64,000 nucleotides of DNA from Heligmosomoides polygyrus polygyrus (GCA_947396885.1 OX377206.1:82891960-82955959), one strand, 5' to 3'. Counted from the stretch's first letter, positions 31,747-43,022 are shown. Program-made: numbers and translations. The notes: a model not told the origin generated them from the sequence alone.

Positions 31747-34131
31747 TTTTCCATTTTCAAGTCAAATTGTACACTTCTCATTCACATTGGGTACCCTTCT
31801 AATCATTCTTGACGCTTTTGAAATCAAACTGAACATTTTCGAAAGCAAAACGAGCTTCTTCCACATTACATGCACTAGATACTCTCCAAAACGGTTAGAA
31901 TAGTTAAATTCTTATCTAACCAGGGTCTCAGGAGTAGGTCTGAACGGGGGAAATGGATGGTACTGCGAGAATCTCCACCCTTCATGTAGTAGAAAGGCAT
32001 GTTTCGTTTTTGCTGAGTCCATGAAGCAAAAGGACTATGGGCTCGAAGGCGGGGTACGGTAGCGCAACGTGGCCGTCAACACGTGCCAACGTGCATGCGT
32101 GGGGCGCGCTATGTAGTCGAATGCTTGGCACAATCTTTCCTCGACACGCTATAAAATTTCCGCCTTTTTCGTACTCTAGAACAAACTTCAAACCACAGTT
32201 GTTCATAAAAACCAAAATTTCCACAGAGCTTCACATAGTGCATTCGTTTATTGGCCCAGGTGATTTTAAAAATTTCAAAGAAGTTATATCAAGTTTTCCT
32301 CACAAATAGGCAAGAAATTATTATAACCTTCGTTCAGAGCCTCTAGTGAAATCTGAAAGTGGTTCGCAGTGATTTGAAAGGTGTTCAGTTTGATACCAAA
32401 AGCGGCAAGTTTGCTTAGAAGTGTGTCTTATTTGACGTGAAAATCTACCATTATATAATTGAGTAAGCTCCCTGCCCTATAGATGGTGAGGCGTATCTCA
32501 CTCAGGTTGGGAACCTGGCTGAGATACGCCTCGTGGAAGCACTCGCAATCTCATGGAACCCCTTGCGACGCCTCCGCGTACCTCGCGCGGGCAACGTCTG
32601 CCGTTCAACATGGGATGTTGTTACAGCAGAGGACGCGTAGCCTACTCCTGCTTGACACAACGGCGTCTACGCGCGTTTCTGAGTGCCTGAATCCAGAAGA
32701 CGGGTTCCCTTCGTCACACCACAATCTTCTGGAGTCAGAAGAGGAGACACCGTCGTCCAACGACGAGGCATCGCATTCAGAATTGAGCATGAGATGCTGC
32801 TGCAGCAGAGGAAGCGCAGCCTTCTCCTGCTTGACACAACGGCGTCTGCGCGCGTTTCTGAGCGAATCCTGAATTCAGAAGACGGGTCCCTTTCGTTGCA
32901 CAACAACCGTCTGGAGTCAGAAGAAGCGAAAATAAAGGAAGCAAAGGCCACATCGTCGTCGCACGACGACCGGCCGCATTCAGAACTCAGCATTATCCCA
33001 TGTTGAACGGAGAACTTTACTGCTGCAGCAGAGGAAGCACAACCTCCTCCTGCTTGACGCAGCGACACCTGCGCGCGCTTCTGAGCGTCTGAATCCAGAA
33101 TACGGATCCCCTTCGTCGCGCAACAAGAATACAGAGTCAAAAGAGGTGATACCGTCGTCGTACGACGAGCGGCCGCACCCAGAATTCAACATGGGATGCT
33201 CCTCCAGCCGAGGAAGCACAGCCTCCTCTCTATTGACTCAACGGCGTCTGCGCGCGTTTCTGAGTCCCTGAATCCAGAAGGCGGGTTCCCTTCGTCGCAC
33301 CACAACCGTCTGGATTCAGAAGATCGAAAAGAAAGGAAACAGAGGTCTCATTGTCGTCGCACGACGACCGGCCGCATTCAGAACTCAGCATTATCCCATA
33401 TTAAACGGAAAACTTTACCCGCGCCAGGTACGCCTTTGCATACCTCGCACAGGCAATGTTTGCCGTTCAACATGGGATGTTGCAGCAGAGGAAGCGCAGC
33501 CCTCCCCTGCTTGACTCAGCGCCGTCTGCGCGCGTTTCTGAGCGTTTGATTCCAAATACGTGTCACTGACGTCTGCCTTGAGCATGGTAGGACCACCAAG
33601 GAATGGTGGAGAAGGGAAGTAAGGGCCCTTTAGAGTGAACCAGGTGAGCGTCCAGGAAGGAAAGGAACAACCTGAAGGAGGGACCAGGGCGGGGAAGCCA
33701 GCAAGAAGAGACCAGTAGGGGGTCAATAGTGAAAACAAGGAAGTGGGCCAGGGGTTGGGACCAGGAAGGTGGGAGGGGGGGGGGGGGGGAAGACCAGTAA
33801 AGGCGGACCAGCAATTAGATCTAGAAACAAGAAACGAGTGAGGGGGATACTGGCGCCCGGATTCGGAAGAGTGTACACAGTGGAGGGGCCGAAGTACTGC
33901 GCAGCATAAACCAATGATGTTACTGCACGGTGTGGAGAAAATGTCTATGATGAAAGGTACCGAAGTGGTGAACGGCTTGATGCCGATGAAGTACGCAGCA
34001 GGTCCTAGATGTTAGCGAATTTCAAGTATGACAAAAGCTAGCTTCTCTAGATCAGTGATGGTGCAAAGTCGCGCGAAGCGCGCAAGTGCGAGACACGCCG
34101 TTAGGCGTGTCGGAGCACTTGTGATATATAA
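31747..34131. mobile_element. TIR element (copy 3) split by Helitron 3
   Basis: The left end CCATTTTCAAGTCAAATTGT and the body (TTTTGAAATCAAACTGAACA, then AAACGAGCTTC) match the copies at 53650 and 62790. The right end TTATTTGACGTGAAAA stops at 32453, where Helitron 3 begins, and resumes after it as TGATATATA. Removing the Helitron restores the family terminus GACGTGAAAATG(G/A)TATA. Confidence 0.75.
32454..34121 (+). mobile_element. Helitron-like element 3 (non-autonomous)
   Basis: The 5' end TCTACCATTATATAAT leads into GAGTAAGC as in element 1, preceded by A. The 3' end CTTG is followed by T. The 3' hairpins are CGCGC-GAA-GCGCG (34070-34082), then outer stem CAAGTGC/GCACTTG (34083-34089, 34115-34121) around inner stem ACACGCC/GGCGTGT. 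Sequences differ from elements 1 and 2 but the fold is the same. Cargo is a 150-220-bp degenerate tandem repeat (about 32560-33545) with units built on CAACATGGGATG, CAGCAGAGGAAGCGCAGCC, ACGGCGTCTGCGCGCGTTTC and GAATCCAGAAG, then a purine-rich GGGACCAGG stretch with a long G run (33775-33789). Confidence 0.75.
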
Positions 34132-34536
34132 GGGCTTCTCACAGCTCGCACAAAGAAATAAGGGCAGGATCTTTCCGATAGTTGGGCTCTTTTGTTCATG
34201 GATGGACCTCTTTCGCAAATCCACAAAGCCTCTAGTCCACGTCACTCGTCACCAACCATGATAGAAATACATGATGTATTTGACGTAGTGAGCTTCGCAG
34301 TCTCAAGACCGTTCGAGCTTCATTCAGGCAGGCCTTGACAAAGACGAACTTGTCGAAACTTCTTCTTCTGCTTCTTCATCTTGTTCTTGTTCTTGTTCTT
34401 GTTCTTCTTCTTCAGCTTTTGTCCCTCTTCGAGGCGGGGTCCGCTATTCTGGTGTGGTGATGCCACTTTACGCGATCAAATGCTTGATCGGGATGGATAC
34501 CAACAACCTTCAGATCCACATACGAAAACGAAAACG

Positions 34537-34866
34537 TTCATGTTCCCTTTGCCGTAGAGGCATCCAGCTGTTCAAACACCTCTGTCCACCTGTTAGGTTT
34601 CTAAAGCCGTCATTTTGATCAAATGAAGGAACTACGAACTTGTCGAAACGTTCGTCGTAATAAAAGGCTGTCAACAAAACTGGCAGATATAGAAGAGTAT
34701 TGAAGCTAAAAAGGACGATTATTGACTTTGCATGGATGACTCACCAGTTCAAGTTCAATGTTTCTAACACTTTCATGTTGCCTTTACCGTAGAGGCATCC
34801 AGCTGTTCAAACACCTCTCTCCACCTGTTAGGTTTCTAAAGCCATCATTTTGATCAAATGAAGGAT
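34537..34866. repeat. Pair of 95-bp direct repeats
   Basis: The 34537-34630 and 34772-34866 segments are nearly identical (both contain GTAGAGGCATCCAGCTGTTC and CCACCTGTTAGGTTTC). The spacing is 235 bp. Both lie near AACTTGTCGAAAC motifs. Confidence 0.75.
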
Positions 34867-35175
34867 TATGGCTAAAAGGCAGGTGATTCATCAGTACAAC
34901 GATCAATTTAGCCCACTTATTTAAGCTCTTTCTTGTGGATGAAGAAATCAAAATGAAATTCCGATATAAAAAGGTTATCTAGGCTATCGATTACACAGGT
35001 CAAAAACGGCTGCAAGGTTTCGCCGCTAGCTGTACCCGATCTCACATTGAGTTGTATCAGTGTTGTTTTTTTCTTCAGATATTCTGGCTATGAAAGCTCT
35101 ATTCGCATCTGCGATACAGGAATCGGTCCTTGGAGCTGCACCGATAGGTGTTTTAGGGTCTTCAAATACCCCACA

Positions 35176-35383
35176 GAAGCACACACATAAGAATCTCTGT
35201 CTAGCGTCATAGCTTCTCAAAACACTAGAAAACGGAGACGCTGTAGCTATTTCGAAGTTAACGAAGGTGATACTTGAACAACAATCATTGTGTGCCGTCA
35301 TGCTGTCCATGAGGACAGCGTCTCCGTTTTCTAGTGTTTTGAGAAGCTATGACGCTAGACATAGATTCTTATGTGTGTGCTTC
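35176..35383. repeat. 69-bp inverted repeat hairpin
   Basis: Left arm 35176-35244 (GAAGCACACACATAAGAATC...) and right arm 35315-35383 are near-perfect reverse complements around a 70-bp spacer. No target duplication was established. Confidence 0.85.
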
Positions 35384-35494
35384 ACCTGAGCTAAAGGAAG
35401 AAGTGGCTCAATCGCGAACATCTGATGAACGCTGAAATTGTTGTGGGTTCTGCGTAAACATCCTTCAGCGTACATCCAATTCGGTGTCGGACCA

Positions 35495-36115
35495 CAACTG
35501 TCTTTTATGAAGACGACGTTCATGGGCGAGTTTCTGATGCTCCATTCTCACGCTCTGGAACGAACGTCTTCGGATGCTCAAGCTTCGTGTATCTAGGTCG
35601 CGAAGTCAATATGGCTAATGCCGGAACTGGCAGGAGAAAACAACGGCTTGGAGAGCTTTCAGGGGCGTCGAAGAAGTCGTGAAGAAGACGAAGAGCGTCT
35701 GGTTCTGCGCCCACCTATTCGACTCCACTGCTCTTCCTCTGCTAACGAACGCCTCAGAGATCTGCTGTATAACAGCAGGATGAACACATGATCAGCGTCG
35801 CGCAGTGGGGAGTCGAGAGGACGATGCTCGGAGTGACACAGCTCACGCAAGTGAGAGGAGGCCTCCGGAATTCCGAACTTCGTCGACGTTTGAAGCTGAG
35901 AGACGCTATAGTATCGACCAAGTCCTCCAAAATTAGGTGGGCCGGTCATACCATTCGTTTAGTGGACAGCCGCTGGACGACTGTCGTAACCAAAAGTACT
36001 ATTCCTCAAGATATCAGACGAACATCAGGACACCGACCACACACTGGTCGCACTTCTTCGTGAAAGCCCTGAACGAAGGATTCAAGACAGTTTCTTGAAG
36101 CCTTAAGTGGCTGGT
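35495..36115 (+). pseudogene. RTE LINE fragment, RT C-terminal part
   Basis: With stops and frameshifts it reads the segment downstream of the RT catalytic core: [12 protein letters not shown], then [42 protein letters not shown]. It is the same family as 48270-49520. Upstream RT domains are missing. Confidence 0.8.
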
Positions 36116-36136
36116 ATCGAGGTTGAAAGAACTCTA

Positions 36137-36204
36137 GCGCCAGTCAAGCCTCGAACCCGCACCTCGTGGCCGGAAAAGCTTTACACCACTACACCACCGG
36201 CGCT
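36137..36204 (-). repeat. tRNA-like unit (third copy)
   Basis: On minus: GCGCCGGTGGTGTAGTGGTG (A box) and GAGGTGCGGGTTCGAGGCT (B box), ending TGGCGCTAGAGTT as in the pair at 13232-13525. The T-arm 3' side is altered, so it is a pseudo-tRNA or SINE head. Confidence 0.55.
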
Positions 36205-36940
36205 GTCTGATCGACGTATTCTGCGAAACGAGTCCATAACGCTCAGCACGTTATCTAGAAAAGTTATTCATACGTGAAGTCCGCAACTATTTCGACAATC
36301 ATGTTTATTTACAAAAAAAAAAACGGAAGTGCTTCAACGAGTAAAGGTACACGAAGTCGGAGAGCTCAACGGTGTACAATTATAGGACTAATAGAGTAAT
36401 CTTACACCCGTAGACAATGACAAGGATGATGCTAAATCGTAACCTTGAAGACCTCACTTTTTGGTCTGCCTGTTAGCACAACGCTCCTCTGCTTTGAATA
36501 CTGAAAGTCATTTTTCAGTCTTTTAAAGAGCCCACTTCTTTGTATCTTATCGCCTCGTTAATGTCGGGTGTAACTTCTTCTTTTTCAATCTAGAAGAATA
36601 GTGAGCATTAACGATAGCAAGGCGGACAATTGAACTAAAAAAAAAAACCTCTAGAACGGCCACTGGAGTGCAGGTGAGTACGAGGGCATAGCACAACATT
36701 CCATAAAATTCGGAACTAAAGAGGCGTGAAGCCAATAACCGACAATACGTAATGTACACAATCTTCAAAACCTCTCTAAAAACTCTGGAGACTGACTATG
36801 ATACTGACTTCTTTGAAGTCCAGAATTAAGGTAACTACTTAGCAGCCAACAAAGATCTAAATCAAGAAACAAACGGTTGTGAAGGCCACAAAAGCTCATG
36901 ACATAGCGACAAGACCGGGTCGAATTTGAATGATCGCGCT

Positions 36941-39900
36941 TCAACTGCGCGAGAGCCGACTGAGATACGTAACGACCTCAGTAGGGTGGGGAGGATCGGC
37001 CACTTCCCAAGAATTCTCGATAGGATGCTCAATCCGAGCCTTGCACACTGGACAACTGAATCGTGGTCGAAACTCGACCTCCTGCGCAACGCACGTCAAA
37101 CAGAACGAATGCAGACAAGGAAGAAGAACCTGAAAAGCTGCTAAGTGTGTAAGTGGCAAGACGGTGAAGGCAAAAAGTAACCAGGTGACTATTTCAGAAT
37201 TAGGCCAGAACGACGGTAGTGGTATGTATGAAGAAACGACTCTGCCTCAGAAAAGTGAAATTAGAAGTATCTCGACCAGTGTGGTACGAACAAGAGTTTC
37301 AGCCCATTAAAAATTGAGTGCAGTAGACTATTGCTGTTAGGGGTTATCTTCGTCCTCGGCCCAAACGATCGACGGCCTTGGAGGTAGGGTAGTGGACTCA
37401 TGGGAAGGAGCAGCTGGTTCGAATCCACTCCTTGTAACTCTCGTTTGTGTGTTTACAATAAATGCAATATTGCACTCAGTAGCAACATTATTCGATTTTG
37501 CTGCTTCATTCCAATTTCGCAATTTTTGTTGAGCATAAAGTGTTAAAGACCAATTCTCTTACGTTTTTTTCGAAATCTGCACCAGCTTCAAGAGCAAACC
37601 TATATTATGGGCCTGTGCTATGAGAATCTAAATTGTGCCATAATCATAGGATATTTATTTATATGTGAAATTCACGCGAAATATAAACAATTCATGATAT
37701 TACTAAATGTCAACAAAAAATCTCAAAAGGAGAACGTGATGAACAAGAAGTAAGATTGATTGAACATAGATTTGAAAGATTTCTACGCTCGTATAAAAAG
37801 GTAAGCAAATAAGCGTTTCGGAAATGTCTGACTAAAGGCCTCTTGAATTTAGTTACGGAGTCAGGAATTGGAGATGTTTTCGATAATATTTAACAATTAA
37901 AGCATCAAAGAGCTCGAAAATGTTCTGTAAACAAGCACTGCCAACAGTTGGTAGCTAGCACTCCAACCGGTTGGTCGAAGTCATCCGTATTTTAAATTCC
38001 ATTTTCTCTCTGAAAGGTACTACGACAACTAAATCGTGCAATTTCCCACGGCAGAGGCTCATAGCTTTGTGTCTCAACATTCTTTATCCTCCGTGTATGA
38101 CTTTTATAGTCGTTCTTAGCAGGGGATTGTATCTAGTCAACCAAACCATCACTGTAACCAAAACCCCCTTATATTATTAGCGAATCCTATTATCTGTACT
38201 TTTACAAGCATGCAAAATGGAATCACAGGAAACAGATTCAAACCAACGGCCTCGTTCCTAGAAGTAGGCTACACCCTAAGCCAACAACGATCGTCTGCGT
38301 TTCGGACGAGTCAAACCCCTAACTGCGAGACGAAAGTGTATCCAATCTTCCATCGACTAGAACTCTTGGGCCGAGATATCTTTGCGCATTTCTAAGCAGG
38401 GGCACTTCTGTTCATACATCACTTCCGTTGTTCAAACCTGACGTTAGATAGTCTCCCGGTCAGACCAAAGAAACGCTAAAAGAATTACCTCATTGTTATT
38501 CTCCATGCAGATGCAGCACAGTCCCTCGTTATCAGCTCTGAAACAGATCACGTTTCTTCTTTCCTATTTGGCTCTAAACACAGCTTGAAGTGCTATAGCA
38601 GCCTGTAAATGTTTGATTACTTAGAAAACTGTTACGGCAGCGAATACCCCAGTTTCTACAGCTAATATGCCCTCCATGGTCTAAGAAGATGTCACCATCG
38701 ACACAACTAAAGGCAACTACAGGCAGCTCGACTAGCACTACAGTAAGCAACATGCAAAAAATATATGCCATTTTCAAGTCGAATTGGACTCTTTCACGTC
38801 AAATTGTTCTTCTCTTCCAAGCTAGCCTACGACTTTGAAATCAAAGGGAACTCTTCCAAATCGCAATGAGCTTCTTCTACATTAAACTAGCACTAGTAAA
38901 CTACTACAAGAAGAATACGTGGCCAATCCCGAAAAGGACTGAGTAACGCCGCCCTACTTTGTCCTTTTTTTCTTCAAATCCATTAATAAGCATGTATCCA
39001 CTGCATACAGTGACTGAACACATGTCTATATAAAATATAAGAAAAGGTGGAAATTCAAAGAAGTAAAGAAGGGTGTAAAATGTTAATATCTTTAAATTCT
39101 AAATGAATAAAACAATGTTACATAATACAAAAGAAGTTAAAAAGGTTCGTTTCCATGACTAATGCCGAGCTAATAGGAAAGTTGGGATTAACTAAAATTA
39201 TAATTAGCTATCTAATGCAGGTAAAGAAAGACACAACGAAGCCTTTTCCCATGTCCGTTGTAGAAGTAATTTCCGAAGATCAAGTAGCAGATTTCTTAGG
39301 ACTGTTGTTGAGCGACGAACATAGCCCAATGCATTCAGCTTCATGTCAAAGGGACAACAAAACAACTACCAGCTGAGTGTTTCATCGAACTCCTGAAGTC
39401 CGACGAAGACTCCTTCCGCTGACCACTCGGTGGCAAACGGAGCTGCTGCAAACTCATTAAGTAGAAAGTTGAAGATAGTGAGGAGGATGGTTAAGGTGCA
39501 AAAATCCTTAAAGGATGCCGTTATAACACTATACAACATAGAGACAACACTACGATGAGGCTTATCATGTAGTGATTAAAAACCAATGGCGTTGTGACTC
39601 CTTAGTTTTTTTTTTTGCTAGAAGTATCGCTGTGGTGGATTCCGCTGCTAAGACTCACTTGGTTAGACCGTGTTTTTGTGGTTTTAAATAGGTTAAAAAA
39701 TGTAGCCATTGTAATATTACTATGGACCTGAGGAAGCCGCTAAGCAGCCAAAGTCCGCCAATAAGTTAGCCTGTAGGAACTATAGTCAACTATAAAAACG
39801 ACAAGTTTAAAAACAGCAATCAGAGAGCAGAAAAAAGACCAAGGATTTCAGCTCTGGGTGTCATCGATAATAAAAGAACTCTGAACTATACTATTCAACT

Positions 39901-40093
39901 GTATCTACACAAGACTTTTATGAATTCATAATCAAATCAAGAATGTTGAAACTCACGTCTCATCCAATATATATCTGCTGGAGGACATGACGTTCGAAGC
40001 GTTGCTGTCGATAGCATCCCTATGAACGTTGTAAACATTCAGGAACTCGTCCAACTTCAGAACCTTGTTAGATGTCACTTGAAGGGAATCCAT
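36941..40093 (-). CDS. RING finger protein, RNF141-like
   Basis: Three exons join in phase: 40093-39957 (start ATG, donor GAC|gtgagt, phase 2), 38537-38489 (acceptor tttcag, phase 2 to 0) and 37129-36941 (stop TGA). The product is 124 residues. The N-terminal 45 residues (MDSLQVTSNKVLKLDEFLNV...) are hydrophilic. A C3HC4 RING follows: CCIC (first pair), LPCLHSFCLTC, CPVC, eight zinc ligands in total. The C-terminal ENSWEVADPPHPTEVV resembles the SW-x-V-x-D-x-P tail of RNF141, which suggests the name. RING proteins of this class act as ubiquitin E3 ligases; the substrate is unknown. The start codon lies six bases behind the acceptor ttatttag, as for trans-splicing. Intron 1 (1.4 kb) holds a truncated TIR element and a SINE scrap. 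It is shorter than vertebrate RNF141. Confidence 0.72.
37378..37440 (+). repeat. tRNA-like SINE head
   Basis: GGAGGTAGGGTAGTGGACTC (A-box-like) and GCTGGTTCGAATCCACTCC (B box) lie 34 bp apart. The acceptor stem does not close, so it is not a functional tRNA. It lies in intron 2 of the RING gene. Confidence 0.45.
38576..38771 (-). other. Small ORF with signal-peptide-like start
   Basis: On minus, an ATG within the terminal sequence of a TIR element starts about 65 codons: MAYIFCMLLTVVLVELPVVA then SCVDGDIF and four further Cys (ISC, IRC, TGC, SSC). It lies inside intron 1 of the RING gene on the same strand. It could be an intron-nested secreted peptide, but it starts at a transposon edge and no second exon was found, so chance is likely. 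Confidence 0.2.
38760..38910. mobile_element. Truncated TIR element (copy 4, left end)
   Basis: TATATGCCATTTTCAAGTCG and the body up to CTAGCCTACGACTTTGAAATC and CAAATCGCAATGAGCTTC match the left 150 bp of the copy at 62790. It is cut off before a SINE scrap (CCAATCCCGAAAAGGACTGAGTAACGCCG, 38925-38970). Confidence 0.6.
39000..39950. other. Intron 1 of RING gene, nothing further recognised
   Basis: No feature was recognised between the SINE scrap and the first RING exon. Confidence 0.4.
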
Positions 40094-40302
40094 ATTAACC
40101 TAAATAATGGACTCTACCTAACAATGGAAGCAATTGCAGACGTACGACAAAGCCCAAAATAAAAAGAAAGGACATAAAGTGCTAGGTGAATGCGAATGGA
40201 AACCAGGCAGAATCAATATGTAATGTGCATATAATGTATACATATATGCTGTGACAATGTATTCGCGTTTTTGTTAAACTTCTTAGCTATGACATAACTT
40301 TA

Positions 40303-40533
40303 AAAGGACAAAAGACGTTAACCTATCCATGCAATCTGAATTCGTATTTGGCATATAGAACGAGTTGCGATCAGCCACCCGCTAGCTTGACAGCGCTTCA
40401 TTCTTTACAGGCAAATCTAGTGACAATTCAGGAATGGAAGGTTTGGTTGACTTGGTCGGCACCCGAAACAAAAACCTTGATTTAGGGTGCACGCGACAGC
40501 TAACGCCTCCTCCATCCGACTTCGCTACGCGCC
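40303..40533 (-). repeat. Diverged SINE copy
   Basis: Tail-side GGACAAAAGACGTTAACC, GAATTCGTATTTGGC, and head complement CGACTTCGCTACGCGCC at 40533. Several internal deletions. Confidence 0.6.
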
Positions 40534-40639
40534 ATGGGCATACTGAATCTTCAAAATAACGAAATCCTAAACCCATTCTCGGAGTGGGTAATAAACTCGA
40601 CGGCTTCACAACTCCACGGGTCGTGGAGAGGTTGAAAAA

Positions 40640-41380
40640 AAAATTTAGCCCAAACTTCGTCTAGATGAGTTATTTGGGATGCTGATCCCGAATCTGACAA
40701 CCGTTTTTCGTTTTACGCTGGAGTGCGGTACGATACGGCAGGTACGGGTGACTAAGGCCCTAATCACCGATTTCGCCCAAACGTCGTTTAGGTGGGTTAT
40801 TTGGGGTGCTGATCACGAATCTAACAACCGTTTTTCGTTTTGCGCTGGAGTACTGTAGGTTGCGGTAGGTACGGGTCAGCATGGAGCCGCGCAGTTCTTT
40901 CTGGCGGCGGTTGTGGAATAGTGCCTGGAGGGCCATGATGCATATCTCTTGATTAAACCTTCGCCTATCGAAGAATTTCTCGCAAAAATTGTTTCCCGCT
41001 AATTTGAGCGTTTCAGACGATCGCTGCGGGATCGCTTGCATGCTGTACCGCCCTTTAAACAGAGACGTGGCAAATGTCTGCGTCTCCACTATCTAGTAAG
41101 GCATCCACTGGACTCAAGCAACCCCAGGGGGTTGGGGGTGGGCGGGACATGGACGAGGGGGTAGAACGCTCGACCCCCCTGTGCCACTACCTTAGCATCA
41201 AGACAACCCTTATAGCCGAAGTTTGGGCGAAATCTGTGACCATGACCTTAATCACCCACATTTACCGTACACCAGCGTAAAACGAAGAAGGAATGCAAGA
41301 TTCGTGATCAGCACCCCAAATAACCCCCCCCCCTTGAAGAAGTTCGGGCGAGTTTTTTTTACCCCTCCTGGACCCGTGGA
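40640..41380. repeat. Tandem and inverted repeat complex
   Basis: A unit containing CCCAAAC.TCGT.TAG.TG.GTTATTTGGG.TGCTGATC.CGAATCT and CGTTTTTCGTTTT.CGCTGGAGT occurs twice in tandem (40645-40745 and 40765-40875) and once inverted (about 41225-41355). Together the copies look like the ends of a larger TIR element with foreign GC-rich sequence between them. Confidence 0.6.
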
Positions 41381-41384
41381 GATG

Positions 41385-41615
41385 GGGGACGGTCAGGGGG
41401 TACAGCCGCCCCTGCAGGGGCGTGCGATCTTCCCCTCATCCCCTTTGCTTAACTACCCCCAACCCCCTGGGCTTCACCGAGAGTCTAACGCCTGCCCTAC
41501 GAAACCTTTGACACGCAAAACAAAAGTTTCCGTTCCTCAGAACAGCGGCTGTGCCTCCTGACGCCGCGCGAACCAGCAGGGGGCGGGTGTACCTCCTGTC
41601 GCGCTGCTGCGAGAT
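41385..41615 (-). repeat. GC-rich repeat with second copy at 50757-51001
   Basis: Contains ACCCCCAACCCCCTGGGCTTCACCGAGAGTCTAACG, CAAAACAAAAGTTTCCG and CAGCAGGGGGCGGGTGTACC. The same blocks in opposite order and strand occur at 50757-51001, so it is an interspersed element. Confidence 0.55.
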
Positions 41616-41639
41616 GTGAAAGTACAAGTGCCAACTTGA

Positions 41640-42740
41640 CTTAAAGACTAGTCATTTGAAAAGAAAACATAGAAACTCGCCACTTAGAAAACCACTCTAT
41701 ACTGGGCAAGGTAAAGTATGAAACCCAAGTAGAATTGACTAACACTGAAGCATCTTATCCTAGCTTGCTCCTTCCAGAAAAGTCCATCTGTACAGGACTT
41801 TTCAAGAGCGAAACAAATGTAGTCACCTCTCTCATTTTGAACACGAAAACATCTGAAATAACGTTGGAAAAATGCGTAGCGAAACATATTTCGAGACAAC
41901 TGTCTTCTAAACCAATGTAATACAACGTTACCTTCTATTCAATTCCCTTATCATTTCGAGAAATGTAGTCCAAGTTAGCTTCTCATATTCCGATCGCATT
42001 CGCTGGGGAGGATGGAATAGATTACTATTGTTTGAGGGTGAATTACCCATGACAATATAGCCTCATCAAAATGAACCGCAGAAGTAGCTACCTGAAAGCA
42101 CATGAATGAAAAAATGAAGAAAAAAAAACATAGGAACTGGACCAGAATGACTTTCTCTAGGAAACATCTAGTGTCAGATGCTCTCTGACACTAGATGTTT
42201 CCTCTTCTCTCTGCAAAAAGCCCTATAGATGCTGCAAGATTGTATAAGAACACTACTGCTGCTGCTAGAAAACTATGAACCATATCGACCTTTAACCGTA
42301 TACGGAAAACGGATGACAGAAAATGTGGATACTGCTGCCAATTCGTCATTTATCCTACAAATTGCTATCGAATGAAATTGAGAGGACAAAAATGACACAG
42401 TTGGTTAAGCATCGAATCCAACTCAAATAAAACCGTGATTTAAAAAACGCTTTGAGGTTATTAAAAACCTTAGGTAAACGGTAACGGTTAACGATAAAAG
42501 CATGCGAAAAGGACCCTTCCTCGCATTACACATCCCAAGAAACGACAAAATATTAGACACGATGAAACGCAAAGATCCCACTGAATGCTTGCTATTGAAA
42601 CTATCAGTGGAGGATTTCAGCACAGCGAATTTCTTCAACATAGTGAGGATACTATATACATATACACATACATATACATATACACTGGGTAAATTCTGTA
42701 TTGCACACGTCATCTTGATATGATCAGTAATCGATTAAGC
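41640..42740. other. Gene-free stretch with a 20-bp hairpin
   Basis: No gene recognised. At 42159-42178/42184-42203 the arms AGGAAACATCTAGTGTCAGA and its exact reverse complement form a perfect 20-bp stem with a 5-bp loop. A (TATACA)n/(CATATA)n run is at about 42652-42685. Confidence 0.6.
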
Positions 42741-42744
42741 ATAA

Positions 42745-43022
42745 AGTACGGTGTAATTCAATCCTTTTTAGGGGTGCACCACTCAATCAGTTCCTATGTA
42801 CTATTTGTGGAGGCAATTCGAATGCATATTTGGTATATACAATGACTTTCGGTGGCCAGCCCATGGGCAAGTCAATGGTTTTTTTATCAGATGAATTTGG
42901 CACTAATCCAACGATCTCAAAGGGATGAAAGGCATGGTCGGACTGGGCGAAAATCCGAACCGGGAATCTGGAATCGGCTGCAAGCGGCAGTCGCCGCCTA
43001 CTCCGACTACGCTACCACGCGC
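42745..43022 (-). repeat. tRNA-derived SINE copy
   Basis: GTACGGTGTAATTCAATCC at the tail side, GGTATATACAATGACTTTCGG, GGGCGAAAATCCGAACC, and head CTCCGACTACGCTACCACGCGCC at 43022. Confidence 0.7.

Noticed and set aside
32483..33549. Coding genes on both strands
   Set aside because: Frames follow the degenerate tandem repeat of Helitron 3, with the same peptide phrases repeating on each strand.
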